The position numbers and the translations under genes are program-made. The notes below the pieces were generated by a model that had not been told where the DNA came from, ran no database searches, and saw only the letters and a list, made by a program, of their open reading frames with translations. Positions 39,441-52,731 of a DNA stretch of 64,000 bases are shown here, piece by piece (position 1 is the first letter of the stretch; each line of letters starts with the position of its first letter). The stretch is from NCBI GenBank assembly GCA_963741385.1, contig CAVUHO010000008.1:1-64000 (forward strand), given 5' to 3'. The stretch comes from Sulfomarinibacter sp963741385 (GTDB lineage Bacteria; Acidobacteriota; Thermoanaerobaculia; Thermoanaerobaculales; Sulfomarinibacteraceae).

Positions 39441-40432
39441 AACCGCCCCTTCGTCTCGCACTGCTCGGCATCGCCGCGCTCGCGGTAGTGGTGGTGATGC
39501 CCCTGATCGGCATGCAGGCACTGCCGTTTTCGGTGCTTTTCGACCCGCGCGGAACCGATCCGGCGGCCGTCATCTTCTGGCAGATCCGGGTGCCGCGGGT
39601 GCTGGCCTCGTTTGTCGGCGGCGCCGGTCTGGCGTTGGGCGGGGCAGTGTTTCAGGCGGTGTTTCGCAACCCTCTGGCAACCCCCTACACCCTCGGCGTC
39701 GCCAGCGGGGCGTCCCTCGGCGTCGCGTTGGCGAGCAGGTTGGGGCTGTCCCTCGTGGTGTTCGGCCTGTCCACCAACGTGCTGGCGGCTTTCGCGGGCG
39801 CCCTCCTGGCGGTGGGCGTGGTGTGGGTCCTCACCTGGATGCGGCCCGGTCTCTCGTCGACCGTGCTCCTGCTCGCCGGTGTCGCCATGAACTTCTTTTT
39901 CTCGAGCGTGATCCTCTTTGTCCAGTACACGGCATCGCTCGGCGACTCCTACCGCATCATCCGCTGGTTGATGGGCGGTCTGGGGGCGGTTGACATGCGC
40001 ACGGTCGTCCACATGGCTCCGGTGGTGCTGGTTGGCGCCCTCGTGATTTCGTGGCGCGCGCGCGAGCTCGACCTGCTGACCACCGGCCCCGAAATCGCAG
40101 CCAGCCGCGGTGTCGCCGTCGCGCGAAGCCGGACCGTTCTCTTCCTCGCCACCTCGGTCATGGTCGGAGGGGTGGTCGCGGGCTGCGGACCCATCGGGTT
40201 TGTGGGCATGATGGCGCCCCACATCTGCCGGCTGCTGGTGGGTCCCAGCCACCGCATCCTGCTGCCGGCATCGCTCCTCTTCGGCGGTGTGTTCCTGGCG
40301 GTGTGCGACACTGCCGCCAGGGTCGTTCTCGCCCCCGCAGAGCTGCCGGTGGGCGTGATCACCGCCTTCCTCGGTGCGCCGTTTTTCCTCTGGTTGTTGG
40401 TACGGCGGCAGGCCGGCGGGGCGAAAGCCTGA
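39437..40432 (+). CDS. btuC: Cobalamin ABC transporter, permease
   Basis: A FecCD/BtuC-type permease of 331 residues with about ten membrane helices. Marks include RVPRVLASFVGGAGLALGGA, FRNPLATPYTLGVASGASLG (about 78-97), RWLMGGLGAVD, and the coupling-helix region ATSVMVGGVVAGCGPIGFVG followed by MMAPHICRLLVGPSHR. The GTG at 39437 shares GTGA with the btuD stop. The larger open frame seen in this phase starts inside btuD and is not the true start. Confidence 0.93.
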   Translation: MKPPLRLALLGIAALAVVVVMPLIGMQALPFSVLFDPRGTDPAAVIFWQIRVPRVLASFVGGAGLALGGAVFQAVFRNPLATPYTLGVASGASLGVALASRLGLSLVVFGLSTNVLAAFAGALLAVGVVWVLTWMRPGLSSTVLLLAGVAMNFFFSSVILFVQYTASLGDSYRIIRWLMGGLGAVDMRTVVHMAPVVLVGALVISWRARELDLLTTGPEIAASRGVAVARSRTVLFLATSVMVGGVVAGCGPIGFVGMMAPHICRLLVGPSHRILLPASLLFGGVFLAVCDTAARVVLAPAELPVGVITAFLGAPFFLWLLVRRQAGGAKA

Positions 40433-40455
40433 GCGATTTGGGATAGGATGTTGCG

Positions 40456-41955
40456 GTGCACAAACAGAGAATCCTCACGTTGAAGTCTGGAACACTGCTG
40501 TCGGGTTTGGCGGTCCTGGTTTTTCTGGCGCCGACGGCCGGAGCCCAGAGCCCCCCGCCTTGGCCGACGGCGGTCGCGACGCCAACGCCGGCTCCCGAGG
40601 AAGCGACACCGGCACCGGCGACGACTCCCGCCGTGACCGCCACCCCGACGCCGGAGGCTGCCGCAGCGTCCGGAGAGAGCGCTGAACGACCGGAGAAGAG
40701 CGGGGCCGTGACCAACCCTGGTGCCCTCGCCTTTACCGACTATCAGCCGTTCAATCTCGACGAGATCGAGCCCGAACCGGTCAGAACCAAGTGGGGGAAT
40801 TTCGTGGCCGCCATGCGGGGTCTCTCCCGCTACAGTCTCTTCGACGGTGATCTCAAATTCAGGATCGGCGCCAACGCCCAGTTCGACGGTACCGTCGGCA
40901 GCGGCGACACCACCTATGAGGAGTCCTACGGGCCGATCGAGAGCAAATTCGCCGTGCGCCGTTTCGGGATCTATTCTGCTGGGCGATTCAAGGAGTTCAA
41001 CTTCAAATTCGAGTTCGAGATCGGCCCCGACTGGGGGCTCTCAGACGCCTGGGTCGAAGGCGCCGAGGGTGGCCTCGAGGTGTGGGGTGCCTACCTCGGC
41101 AAGCTCAGGGTGGGTTTCATGAACGAGCCCTTCAGCCTCGAGCGGCAGACCGGCTCGTACAATATCGGCTTCATGGAACGGTCGCTGCCGGTGCAGACCA
41201 TCGCGCCGGGATCCAACATCGGCGCCATGGTCCACGACTCGGGTCCGAAAGGCCGCTTCACCTGGGCCCTCGGCATGTTTTCGTTCGGCCAGTCGAGTGA
41301 GCAGAACGCCACCACCTCAGCCCTCTCGCTGACCGGTCGTTACACGTACCTGCCGATGTATAGGGAAGGTGGGCGCAAGCTGATCCACGTCGGTGTTTCC
41401 TTGAGCTCGAGGTCGCCGACCGGGGGCGACCTGCAGTACCGGTCGCGGCCGGAGGCGCGATTCGTCGACTTCCTCGTGGACACGGGCAACTTCAATGTCA
41501 GCAAGGTCCGTCTGTGGGGTCTCGAGTTCGCGACCATTCAGGGGCCTCTGTGGGTGGCTGCCGAGTACATTCAAAGCGACGTCTCCGCCCAGGCCTTCGG
41601 CAACCCCAATTTCGGCGGCGCCTATGTTCAGGTCGGTTGGTTCCTGACCGGAGAGAGCAAGCCCTACCGGACCAACAGCGGAACCTTCGATCGCGTGCGG
41701 CCGGCGACCAAGTACACCAAGGGGAACCCGTTCAAAAAGAGAAACGGCGGCGCCTGGGAAGTGGTCGGCCGGGTCTCCACGATCGACCTCACCGATGGTC
41801 TCGTCGATGGCGGCGAGCTCTCCGACTACAGCGCCTCGTTGAACTGGTACGTCAACGCCACCACCCGGATCGAGTTCAACTACATCTATGCCAACCCCAG
41901 GGACCACGGGACGGCCAACATCTTCCTCATGCGGCTGCAATATCAGCCGTGGTAG
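40456..41955 (+). CDS. OprO/OprP-like phosphate-selective porin family protein
   Basis: A 499-residue outer-membrane protein with a signal peptide (to about residue 31, PTAGA), a Pro/Thr/Ala-rich linker (about 32-75) and a beta-barrel with alternating aromatic strands (FNFKFEFEIGPDWGLSDAWV, LGKLRVGFMNEPFSLERQTG, WGLEFATIQGPLWVAAEYIQ, YVQVGWFLTGESKPY). It ends in QYQPW, an aromatic outer-membrane sorting signal. It starts with GTG 23 bp after btuC, so it may be read from the B12-controlled transcript. OprP itself takes up phosphate; a role here in letting cobinamide or a nutrient pass is only inference. Confidence 0.85.
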   Translation: MHKQRILTLKSGTLLSGLAVLVFLAPTAGAQSPPPWPTAVATPTPAPEEATPAPATTPAVTATPTPEAAAASGESAERPEKSGAVTNPGALAFTDYQPFNLDEIEPEPVRTKWGNFVAAMRGLSRYSLFDGDLKFRIGANAQFDGTVGSGDTTYEESYGPIESKFAVRRFGIYSAGRFKEFNFKFEFEIGPDWGLSDAWVEGAEGGLEVWGAYLGKLRVGFMNEPFSLERQTGSYNIGFMERSLPVQTIAPGSNIGAMVHDSGPKGRFTWALGMFSFGQSSEQNATTSALSLTGRYTYLPMYREGGRKLIHVGVSLSSRSPTGGDLQYRSRPEARFVDFLVDTGNFNVSKVRLWGLEFATIQGPLWVAAEYIQSDVSAQAFGNPNFGGAYVQVGWFLTGESKPYRTNSGTFDRVRPATKYTKGNPFKKRNGGAWEVVGRVSTIDLTDGLVDGGELSDYSASLNWYVNATTRIEFNYIYANPRDHGTANIFLMRLQYQPW

Positions 41956-42092
41956 CGGGTTCGGGCCCTTGACCTCAAACGGTTCTGAAGGTGGGTTGAG
42001 GAGACCAGGCAGAGGCGTGGGGCGGACTTCAGCCCACCATCAGAACTGTTGTACGCGTCGGTATGGCGACGAAGACTGGTGAGGAGTGCAGG

Positions 42093-42878
42093 CTAGAGAT
42101 CGACGACCCGCGGCAGCACGCCGCCAGGCCTCCCGAAGTGCGGCACCGCATCGGTGACCTCGCGGGGATCGACAAACTTCTGTTGCGGGGCGCTGTAGTA
42201 GAGACAGCCGATCTCTTCGGGGGGTCGGGATGCTACGAATGGCTCCACCGAAGCGAGGGCCTCGAGCCACTCGGCCTTGATCGCGTGGAGGTCGAGAGGC
42301 TCCGCGAGATCGAGTCTCTCGAGGTCCTCCGAGCGAATCTGACCGCGCCTTCGCAGCAGTCCCAGGAGGGAGAGCGGGGTGAAACCGGGATCCTTGCCAC
42401 AGGCTGCCCAGCACGCCGCCCCGAGCACGAGCACCCGGCGGTGGAGATGGAGGGTGTCCAGGACGTCGCGGGGTTCGTCCCGCCCGGCGAGTGCGAGTAC
42501 CTTGTTGACCGCGAGGTCGACCGGATGGAGCACGAACCCGACCCGGACGTCGCGTCCCGTGGGCATGAACCGCCACGCCGAGTCCCGCGCCCACTCGACC
42601 TTCGTTGCGTGTCCATCCTTGCGCACGATCGCGCGCACGAAACCGGGTTGGTTCAGGTCCACGTCAATGGAGTATCCGGCGGCAACGAGCAGAGTCTGGT
42701 CGTCGGAAAATGCTTCCGCGACCCGGGCTTCGGAGTCGTGGAAGTAGTCAAGATCGCGGCTGAAACGCATCGTGTTCGGCTCGATCAGGATTGCGGCCCC
42801 GCCCGCGAGGTAGGAGTCGAATGTTCGGTTCTCGGAGAGCAGCCTGGCGAGTTGGGCTTGGTAGTCGGTTAGCGGCAC
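42093..42878 (-). CDS. AbiEii-like nucleotidyltransferase toxin
   Basis: A 261-residue member of the AbiEii/AbiGii toxin family (PF08843). The nucleotidyltransferase core is YLAGGAAILIEPNTMRFSRD, then LDYFHD (about 24-47), followed by DVRVGFVLHPVDLAVNKVLA and GRDEPRDVLDTLHLHR, which are conserved in the family. AbiEii-type enzymes stop growth by modifying tRNA or other targets and can protect against phage. It overlaps the upstream small gene by 10 bp, the usual antitoxin-then-toxin order. Confidence 0.8.
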   Translation of the reverse strand: MPLTDYQAQLARLLSENRTFDSYLAGGAAILIEPNTMRFSRDLDYFHDSEARVAEAFSDDQTLLVAAGYSIDVDLNQPGFVRAIVRKDGHATKVEWARDSAWRFMPTGRDVRVGFVLHPVDLAVNKVLALAGRDEPRDVLDTLHLHRRVLVLGAACWAACGKDPGFTPLSLLGLLRRRGQIRSEDLERLDLAEPLDLHAIKAEWLEALASVEPFVASRPPEEIGCLYYSAPQQKFVDPREVTDAVPHFGRPGGVLPRVVDL

Positions 42879-43135
42879 AGTTTACCCGCTGCCTCCCAGG
42901 CGTCGCGCCCGCCGTGCATGCGGAGTTGCTCGGCCACCCAGGCGATGTCCGATGGACCGACGCGGTAGTCGGGGTCGAACGACCAGAAACACGCTGCATG
43001 GAATCGCCGGTACAAGCGCCGCGCTTCCCGCACACGAACCATGGCTCGAGCCGTTTCGGGGTCCAAGACCCGGCGGCTCTTACGGCCACCACGTCGTCCG
43101 ATTCTGGCGAGATATGCTGTCACGTTCCGCTCCAT
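42869..43135 (-). CDS. Probable antitoxin partner of the AbiEii-like toxin
   Basis: An 88-residue basic protein (RIGRRGGRKSRRVLDPETAR near the N-terminus) that precedes and overlaps the toxin gene. Its family is commonly found next to AbiEii-like nucleotidyltransferases, but it is not an AbiEi winged-helix protein. The position, the size and a perfect 9-bp inverted repeat 3 bp before its start codon suggest an autoregulated toxin-antitoxin operon. Confidence 0.6.
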   Translation of the reverse strand: MERNVTAYLARIGRRGGRKSRRVLDPETARAMVRVREARRLYRRFHAACFWSFDPDYRVGPSDIAWVAEQLRMHGGRDAWEAAGKLCR

Positions 43136-43138
43136 GAC

Positions 43139-43161
43139 TTATCATAATCCGCTTATGATAA
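43139..43161 (-). promoter_or_regulatory. Probable operator/promoter of the toxin-antitoxin operon
   Basis: Perfect inverted repeat: TTATCATAA, 5-bp spacer, TTATGATAA. On the minus strand its inner part offers a TATGAT -10 element that ends about 4-5 bp before the ATG at 43135, so a transcript would be leaderless. No clear -35 element is seen. Confidence 0.65.
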
Positions 43162-43239
43162 AAATGCCAGATATCACTGATCGATAGGGGTGCTCGGCTC
43201 AGCATCCTTCACGATCTGCTGAGCGGACGATTCGGGGAT

Positions 43240-44229
43240 TCACATGCCGAAAACACTGAGAATTCTCTCCGCTGCCAAGGATGGGGTCGTTCGACCGCCG
43301 AGAACGTCGGCCTCGATGGAGCTCAGTGATTCCGCGACCTTTGGATGCTCGCGGACCGCGTTCTGCAGTCCCTCGTCCACCATTGCCCACATCCAGCCCA
43401 GAAGCTGTCGCCGGCGGCGGCGCTCGTGCCCGTTATTGGCCGCCATGACCGTGGCGTGCTCTTCGACGATCCGCCAGATCTCGTCAATGCCATCGCCGGT
43501 GAGACCTGACGATGTGATCACCTGCGGCGTCCATCCGTCATCACCAGCCGGCCGCAGGATGGCGAGCGCGCGCTCGAGCTCGGCCCGGGCCCGATCGGCA
43601 GCTTCGGTGTTGGCGCCGTCGGCCTTGTTGATCGCGATCACGTCGGCGAGCTCGAGGATGCCGCGTTTGATGCCCTGCAGTTCGTCGCCGGCGCCGGTGA
43701 GCATGAGCAGCAGAAAGCAGTCCACCATCTCTGCCACCGCGGTCTCCGACTGGCCGACGCCGACCGTTTCCACCAGCACGATGTCGTGACCCGCTGCCTC
43801 GCACACCAGGATCGATTCGCGGGTTTTGCGCGCTACGCCGCCCAGCGAACCGCCGGTAGGGGAGGGTCGGATAAAGGCCTCGTCGGACACGGCGAGTTTC
43901 CCCATCCGGGTCTTGTCGCCGAGGATCGAGCCCTTCGAGACCGATGAGGAGGGGTCGACAGCCAGGACGGCGACACGGTGCCCCTTGTCCACGAGGCTGC
44001 AGCCGAAAGTCTCGATGAATGTGCTCTTGCCGACACCGGGAACGCCGGAGATGCCGATGCGCTGAGAGCTGCCGGTGAGAGGCAACAGGGCCGTCAGGAG
44101 TTCCTGTGCGAGGCGCCGGTCGGTCGCGAGGTTCGACTCGACCAGGGTGAGCGCACGTCCGAGCACCGCCCGGTCGCGGTCGCGGATTCCACCCAGAAGT
44201 CGTTCGATGTCAGGAGATGTGTGCGGCAT
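43240..44229 (-). CDS. meaB: Methylmalonyl-CoA mutase-associated GTPase
   Basis: A G3E-type P-loop GTPase (MeaB/ArgK) that loads and protects adenosylcobalamin in methylmalonyl-CoA mutase. The 329-residue sequence has Walker A GVPGVGKSTF (about 60-69), AVDPSSSVSKGSILGDKTRM, the switch region FIRPSPTGGSLGGVARKT, VETVGVGQSE, and the NKAD base-specificity motif (AINKADG). The C-terminal RRRRRQLLGWMWAMVDEGL is typical. It is separated from mutB by the LssY-type gene on the other strand. Confidence 0.95.
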   Translation of the reverse strand: MPHTSPDIERLLGGIRDRDRAVLGRALTLVESNLATDRRLAQELLTALLPLTGSSQRIGISGVPGVGKSTFIETFGCSLVDKGHRVAVLAVDPSSSVSKGSILGDKTRMGKLAVSDEAFIRPSPTGGSLGGVARKTRESILVCEAAGHDIVLVETVGVGQSETAVAEMVDCFLLLMLTGAGDELQGIKRGILELADVIAINKADGANTEAADRARAELERALAILRPAGDDGWTPQVITSSGLTGDGIDEIWRIVEEHATVMAANNGHERRRRRQLLGWMWAMVDEGLQNAVREHPKVAESLSSIEADVLGGRTTPSLAAERILSVFGM

Positions 44230-44507
44230 TTGTGACGAGCTTCTCCTTGCTTGAGTCGATCATACGTGGTCTGATCGGTGCTCGCCAACTGAGAGGCGGA
44301 TCTTCTTCCGCACGCCGGCGCCGCTCGCCCCGAGATCGAAACGGCAACATGCGGGTCAACAAACTCGACCCGGCGGACGACGCCTTCCTGGGTGAGGGTC
44401 CGACCATCTATTTGGTACCGGTGGGTGAAGGCGCGAAGTGATCTCGTGAGCGCCCCTCCAATTAAAATGGTAGTGTCGGGTCACCAGATGACGGGAGGTT
44501 CGCAACC
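44230..44507. other. Intergenic region without a recognisable gene
   Basis: Divergent spacer between meaB and the LssY-domain lipoprotein gene. A 30-codon open stretch (MRVNKLDPADDAFLGEGPTI and on) looks protein-like but matches nothing I know and lacks a clear ribosome-binding site. The promoters of both flanking genes should lie here; none is convincing by eye. No repeats of the window-wide families are present. Confidence 0.5.
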
Positions 44508-45788
44508 ATGAGGATTTCGCGACGAACTGCACTTTCGTGTGCGGCGCTGGCATGCGCCGTGGGTTGCCGGACCTTCAGCCCGACGCCGATGGACGAGGTC
44601 GGGTTCAAGCAACGGGCGGAGACCCAGACCAAGGACGGCGTCACGGCTTCGATCGTCGTTCTGACCGCCGACGAGGCCAAAGCCGCCTTCGACTGCAAGC
44701 TCTATAAACAGAAGATCCAACCGGTGTGGATCAAGATCACCAACCACACCGACGACGAAATGTTGTTCATGCCTCGAAGCATCGACCCCGAGTACTTCGC
44801 TCCCCTCGAGGTGGCGCAGAAGACCAACTGGAGATGGTCGAAAGAGGCGAACAAGGAAAAGCGGTGGTTCTACTACGAAAACCAGATGCCGTTTCTCATC
44901 CCGCCGGGGGAGACGGTCTCGGGCTTCGTGTTCGCCAACCGGAGCCGAGGCATCCGTTGGGTGCTGGTGGAGGTCTTCAGCGAGCATGACGCGATCCACG
45001 TGGAGTTCGTCACCGAGATCCCCGGCTTTAACGCCGACTTCCACAAATTCGACGACGGCGATCTTTATAAGACTCTTTACCCGGACCAGGAAATCATCGA
45101 TTTCAAGGAAGCATCGGCGTTTCTGCAGTGGGTGAAGGAGCAACCCGCCACTGTCACCAACGCCGACGGCACCAAGACCGGTGACCCGCTCAATTTCGTG
45201 ATTATCGGCAATGCCGAGGCGGTCTGGCCGGCGTTTCTCCGCTCCGGATGGGATCCGACGGCGGCCATGGGAACCGGTTCGGCACTCAAGACAGGTATCT
45301 TCGGCATCTTCGGCGGCGCCTACCGCTACGCGCCGATCAGCAACCTTTACGTCTACGGCCGAGCGCAGGACGTCGCGCTGCAAAAGGTCCGCTCCAATAT
45401 CCACTACCGCAACCATCTGCGGCTGTGGCTCGCGCCTGTGACCTTCCGGGGCTTGCCGGTGATGATCGGCCAGATCAGCCGCGACATCGGCAGTCGTTTC
45501 ACGACCAAGAGCCCAACCCTGACCACCCACCGCATCGATCCCAACGTGGACGACACCCGCGGGACCCTGGTTCAAGACTTCATCTACGCCCAGTCGCTCA
45601 AGGTCTTCGCGCTGATGCCAGGCGTCGGTTTCGTGTCACCCGAGGAGCCGCGCGGCAACCTCACCGGGGACCCATGGTTCACCGATGGCAATCGGGCGGT
45701 CATGCTGCTCACCGGCGAGCCCACCAGCGTGACTGAGATCAATTGGTTTGACCGCACGCAGCCTGAAGAGCCGGTCGAAGACGAATAG
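44508..45788 (+). CDS. LssY C-terminal domain lipoprotein
   Basis: A 426-residue protein with a signal (MRISRRTALSCAALACAVGC) that combines a possible Tat-type RR with a lipobox ending AVGC. The first half is a strand-rich domain of unknown type. Residues about 225-390 match the LssY C-terminal domain (PF14067): PLNFVIIGNAEAVWPAFLRS, PISNLYVYGRAQDVALQKVR, NHLRLWLAP, and THRIDPNVDDTR. LssY was first noted in a Legionella secretion locus; domain function is unknown. It stands between meaB and mutB on the opposite strand. Confidence 0.75.
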   Translation: MRISRRTALSCAALACAVGCRTFSPTPMDEVGFKQRAETQTKDGVTASIVVLTADEAKAAFDCKLYKQKIQPVWIKITNHTDDEMLFMPRSIDPEYFAPLEVAQKTNWRWSKEANKEKRWFYYENQMPFLIPPGETVSGFVFANRSRGIRWVLVEVFSEHDAIHVEFVTEIPGFNADFHKFDDGDLYKTLYPDQEIIDFKEASAFLQWVKEQPATVTNADGTKTGDPLNFVIIGNAEAVWPAFLRSGWDPTAAMGTGSALKTGIFGIFGGAYRYAPISNLYVYGRAQDVALQKVRSNIHYRNHLRLWLAPVTFRGLPVMIGQISRDIGSRFTTKSPTLTTHRIDPNVDDTRGTLVQDFIYAQSLKVFALMPGVGFVSPEEPRGNLTGDPWFTDGNRAVMLLTGEPTSVTEINWFDRTQPEEPVEDE

Positions 45789-45836
45789 AACTTATCGTCA
45801 GTCGGCGGTCGGTAACATTCCTCTCATGGTTGCGCT

Positions 45837-47988
<2,152 letters not shown>

Positions 47989-47996
<8 letters not shown>

Positions 47997-49992
47997 GGCG
48001 CAACCCCGCCACCTCATGGATGTCCGTCAGCAGAGCGATGGCGTCGCAGCCCGCAAAGATGTAGCCGTCCACGCCCTCGATTCGCCAGCGGTCCACATTG
48101 GCGCCCGGGCGGCCCCCCACCAGGACCCGGTGGGCGCCGCGGTTCTTGATGTTGCGGGCGAGATCCGGGATCAACTCGTCGGGTGCGCACACGACCGCGG
48201 TGCGGCTGCCGCTGGCTTCGTAGGCCGCGATCGAATCGGCCACGCCCTCGAGGCCCTCGCCGCGAACCACTGTCACGCCGCCGGCCGCCAGCAGGTTGAC
48301 GACCGACGAGACGTCCCACCCGTGGTCTGACAGCTGACCGACCGCGGCCAGAAACGCGTGCGGTCTGGCCCCCGTCTTGTGAAGCTGTTTGTCGGAGGCG
48401 TCACGGAGGCGTTCGAAGGCCACGGCCTCGCGCTCTGCGGGCAGGGCCGCCATCCTGGTGGGCTCGTCGTGGCCGGGGAACAGCTCGATCAGGTCGCGCA
48501 CCGAAACCCCTTCGGACGCGTTTTCAACCGCGCCCTCGAAGGACACGCTCGAGCTGCCCACAGCGCGATGCACGGCCGTAGACTCGTCGTCCGGCAACGG
48601 CCGTTTCCCGCGATCGCTGCGCCGGCGCGTCGGCCGTTTTTCTTCGAGGTTCGGGAAGGAGCTGACGCCGGTCACCGGGTCCCGGCGGAGGGCGATGTCG
48701 CGCCGTTTGCTGGCCAGGGTCTCGCCGAGCTCGCGGGAGATGGCGCCCGACCGCATCTGGTTGGCCATGCCGCCGGCGAGCTCGATGTGTTGGAAACGAT
48801 CCCAGGCGGCGGCGGCGAGGTCGTGGGTCAGACGTTCGACGAAATAGCTGCCGCTGGCCGGGTCGCGCACCTTGTCGAGGTGGCACTCTTCGCGAAGGAT
48901 GTTCTGGGTGTTGAGCGCCATGCGGCGTCCGAGCTCGTCGGGTGCGCCGAGCGCCGAGTCGAACGGCAGCACCGTCACGACGTCGGCGCTGCCGACCACT
49001 GCCGCATACGCCTCGGCGGTGCCGCGGAGCATGTTGACCCACGGGTCGCGGGCGGTCAGACAGCGTGGCGAGGTCACCGAGTGGATCGAGATCCCACGGT
49101 CGACCGCCGGCAGGCCGCACGCCTGGGCGACTCGCGCCCACAGGAGCCGCGCCGCCCGCAACTTGGCAACCTCCATGAACAGGTCGCGCCCGACCGCAAA
49201 AACCAATCGGATGGATTGGCAAGCTCTCTCAGGACCGATCCCGGCGATCTCGAGGCGCCTCAGATACTCGACACCGGTGGCCATCGCGAAGGCGAGCTCC
49301 TGCACCGCAGTCGCGCCGCTGCGGGCGTACGGCAGAGTGGAGACGGCGATCGCCTTCATACCCGGAGCCTGCGCCTCGCACCACAGCACCATGTCGGACA
49401 TCAGCCAGAAACAGGCTTCGAGGTTCCACGGCAGCGAACCGTCGGCGGCGATGGTGCCCAGAGGGTCGAAATCGAAGCCTCCGCGAAGGTCCTTGGCCGG
49501 ATCGCCGACCCGCCGTGCCGACGCCGCCACCACCGCAGCCAGGGCTGGGGTGACGGTCCGCCCGTCGAGATAGATCGATGCGCCGCGCGCCGCTTCGAGG
49601 ATGCCGGTCATCATCCCTGCGGTGAGCCGGGTCCACGAGCTGCTCCTGCGGTCGACGGTCAGCCACAGGGACGACGCTCCGCCGTTGACGGCGGTCGCGG
49701 TTTCAAAAACCGCGGCCTCCGTCCCCCTGAGGTCGATCGTCGCGCAGGCTCCCCAGGAACCGCGGTGGTGCGATCTGATCTTCGCCCTGTCGAGTGGGAG
49801 ATCCTCCGCGGTGTAGAGAGGCTTGATTGAGAGGCCTTCGTGGGTCGCCACGGTCAGGGTGTCGAGGGGTCGCGGGCCGAGCGTCTGCCGCGCCGCTGAA
49901 CTCCACGCGTCGACCGACACGCGCGGGAAAGCCTCGGTCAGCCGTGGCAGGTCGTCAAAAGTCGGGGAACCACCGCCATGTGCCATGAGCAT
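47989..49992 (-). CDS. mutA: Methylmalonyl-CoA mutase, small subunit
   Basis: A non-catalytic partner of MutB of about 667 residues. It keeps the barrel pattern (WNLEACFWLMSDMVLWCEAQ, AKLRAARLLWARV, HSVTSPRCLTARDPWVNMLR, ASGSYFVERLTHDLAAAAWD) but the C-terminal domain lacks the DxHxxG cobalamin motif, as expected for MutA. In-frame ATGs at 49992 and 49986 are both possible; the frame opens at 50025. It precedes mutB in the same operon with overlapping ends. Confidence 0.9.
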
Positions 49993-50077
49993 CCCATCCC
50001 GGTGCCGACGCACCGCGTGCTTCAATCCTACCGCGGATTACCGGTGAGTTGTCGAGCGCCGGACACCGGCTTGCAGT

Positions 50078-50644
50078 CTAGTCGTTCGTCAGACGGAGCA
50101 AGCAGACCTCGCGGCACAGCCGACACGTGGTGTCCGGAGGGCAGGCGGCAGTCGTTTCCTCGAACCGGGCCACGAAGTCGATCGACGCCGAGTCGTCGGA
50201 GTGGAGGAAACGAATGAAGCGCACCAGAGCGGCCCCGGATTCCTCGGAGATCAGGTGTTCGATCTTGCACGCATCCCGTTCGGCCACCTGGCCGTCAACG
50301 CCGAGGATTTCCCGCAGGAACTCCTTGAGGACCTCGCGCTTGGATGCGATACGGGCCACCAGATCGGCGCCGTGGCGGCTGAGCCCGAGGCGGTTGTCCT
50401 TGCCAACCAGCACCAGGTCGTGCTCGCGCAGGGTCTTGAGCTGCATCGAGACCGCCGCCCGCGACACCCCGAGCCGCCGCGCCACGTCGGCCGCCCGGGG
50501 CCGGTCCCCGCGCTCGGCCAACGAGGCGACCGCCAGCAGGTAGTGGGCCGTCGAGTGCGTCACCTCGTTGTTGTCGAAGGCACGCCAGACCTTTTCGTAC
50601 TCACTCACGGCTTCAGTATTGGGTACGGCCTCGAGCTTTGTCAA
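50078..50644 (-). CDS. DtxR/MntR-like transcriptional regulator with Cys-rich tail
   Basis: A 188-residue regulator. The winged HTH (HYLLAVASLAERGDRPRAAD, VARRLGVSRAAVSMQLKTLR, EHDLVLVGKDNRLGLSRHGA) and dimerisation helices (REVLKEFLREILGVDGQVAE, then RDACKIEHLISEESGAALVR) match the DtxR/MntR family, including the Cys/Glu/His metal residues in DACKIEH. The C-terminus adds CPPDTTCRLCREVC, four cysteines that could hold a metal cluster. It sits between mutA (upstream, divergent function) and acs in the same direction; its target could be these genes. Confidence 0.78.
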   Translation of the reverse strand: MTKLEAVPNTEAVSEYEKVWRAFDNNEVTHSTAHYLLAVASLAERGDRPRAADVARRLGVSRAAVSMQLKTLREHDLVLVGKDNRLGLSRHGADLVARIASKREVLKEFLREILGVDGQVAERDACKIEHLISEESGAALVRFIRFLHSDDSASIDFVARFEETTAACPPDTTCRLCREVCLLRLTND

Positions 50645-50678
50645 TTTTGATAACTGATCCGCTTTTCAGTAATTTCCG

Positions 50679-52637
<1,959 letters not shown>

Positions 52638-52731
52638 GTTGCTGTCCTCTCGCGAGCGATGTTGTCGTCGGACGAGGGTACCAGAAACGATTCCTGGTCT
52701 TACCCGACAGACGAGTCCGGCAGTCGCGGGA

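Noticed and set aside
44217..44441. Short rightward gene before the LssY-domain gene
   Set aside because: No recognisable domain, no clear ribosome-binding site, and overlap with the start of meaB.
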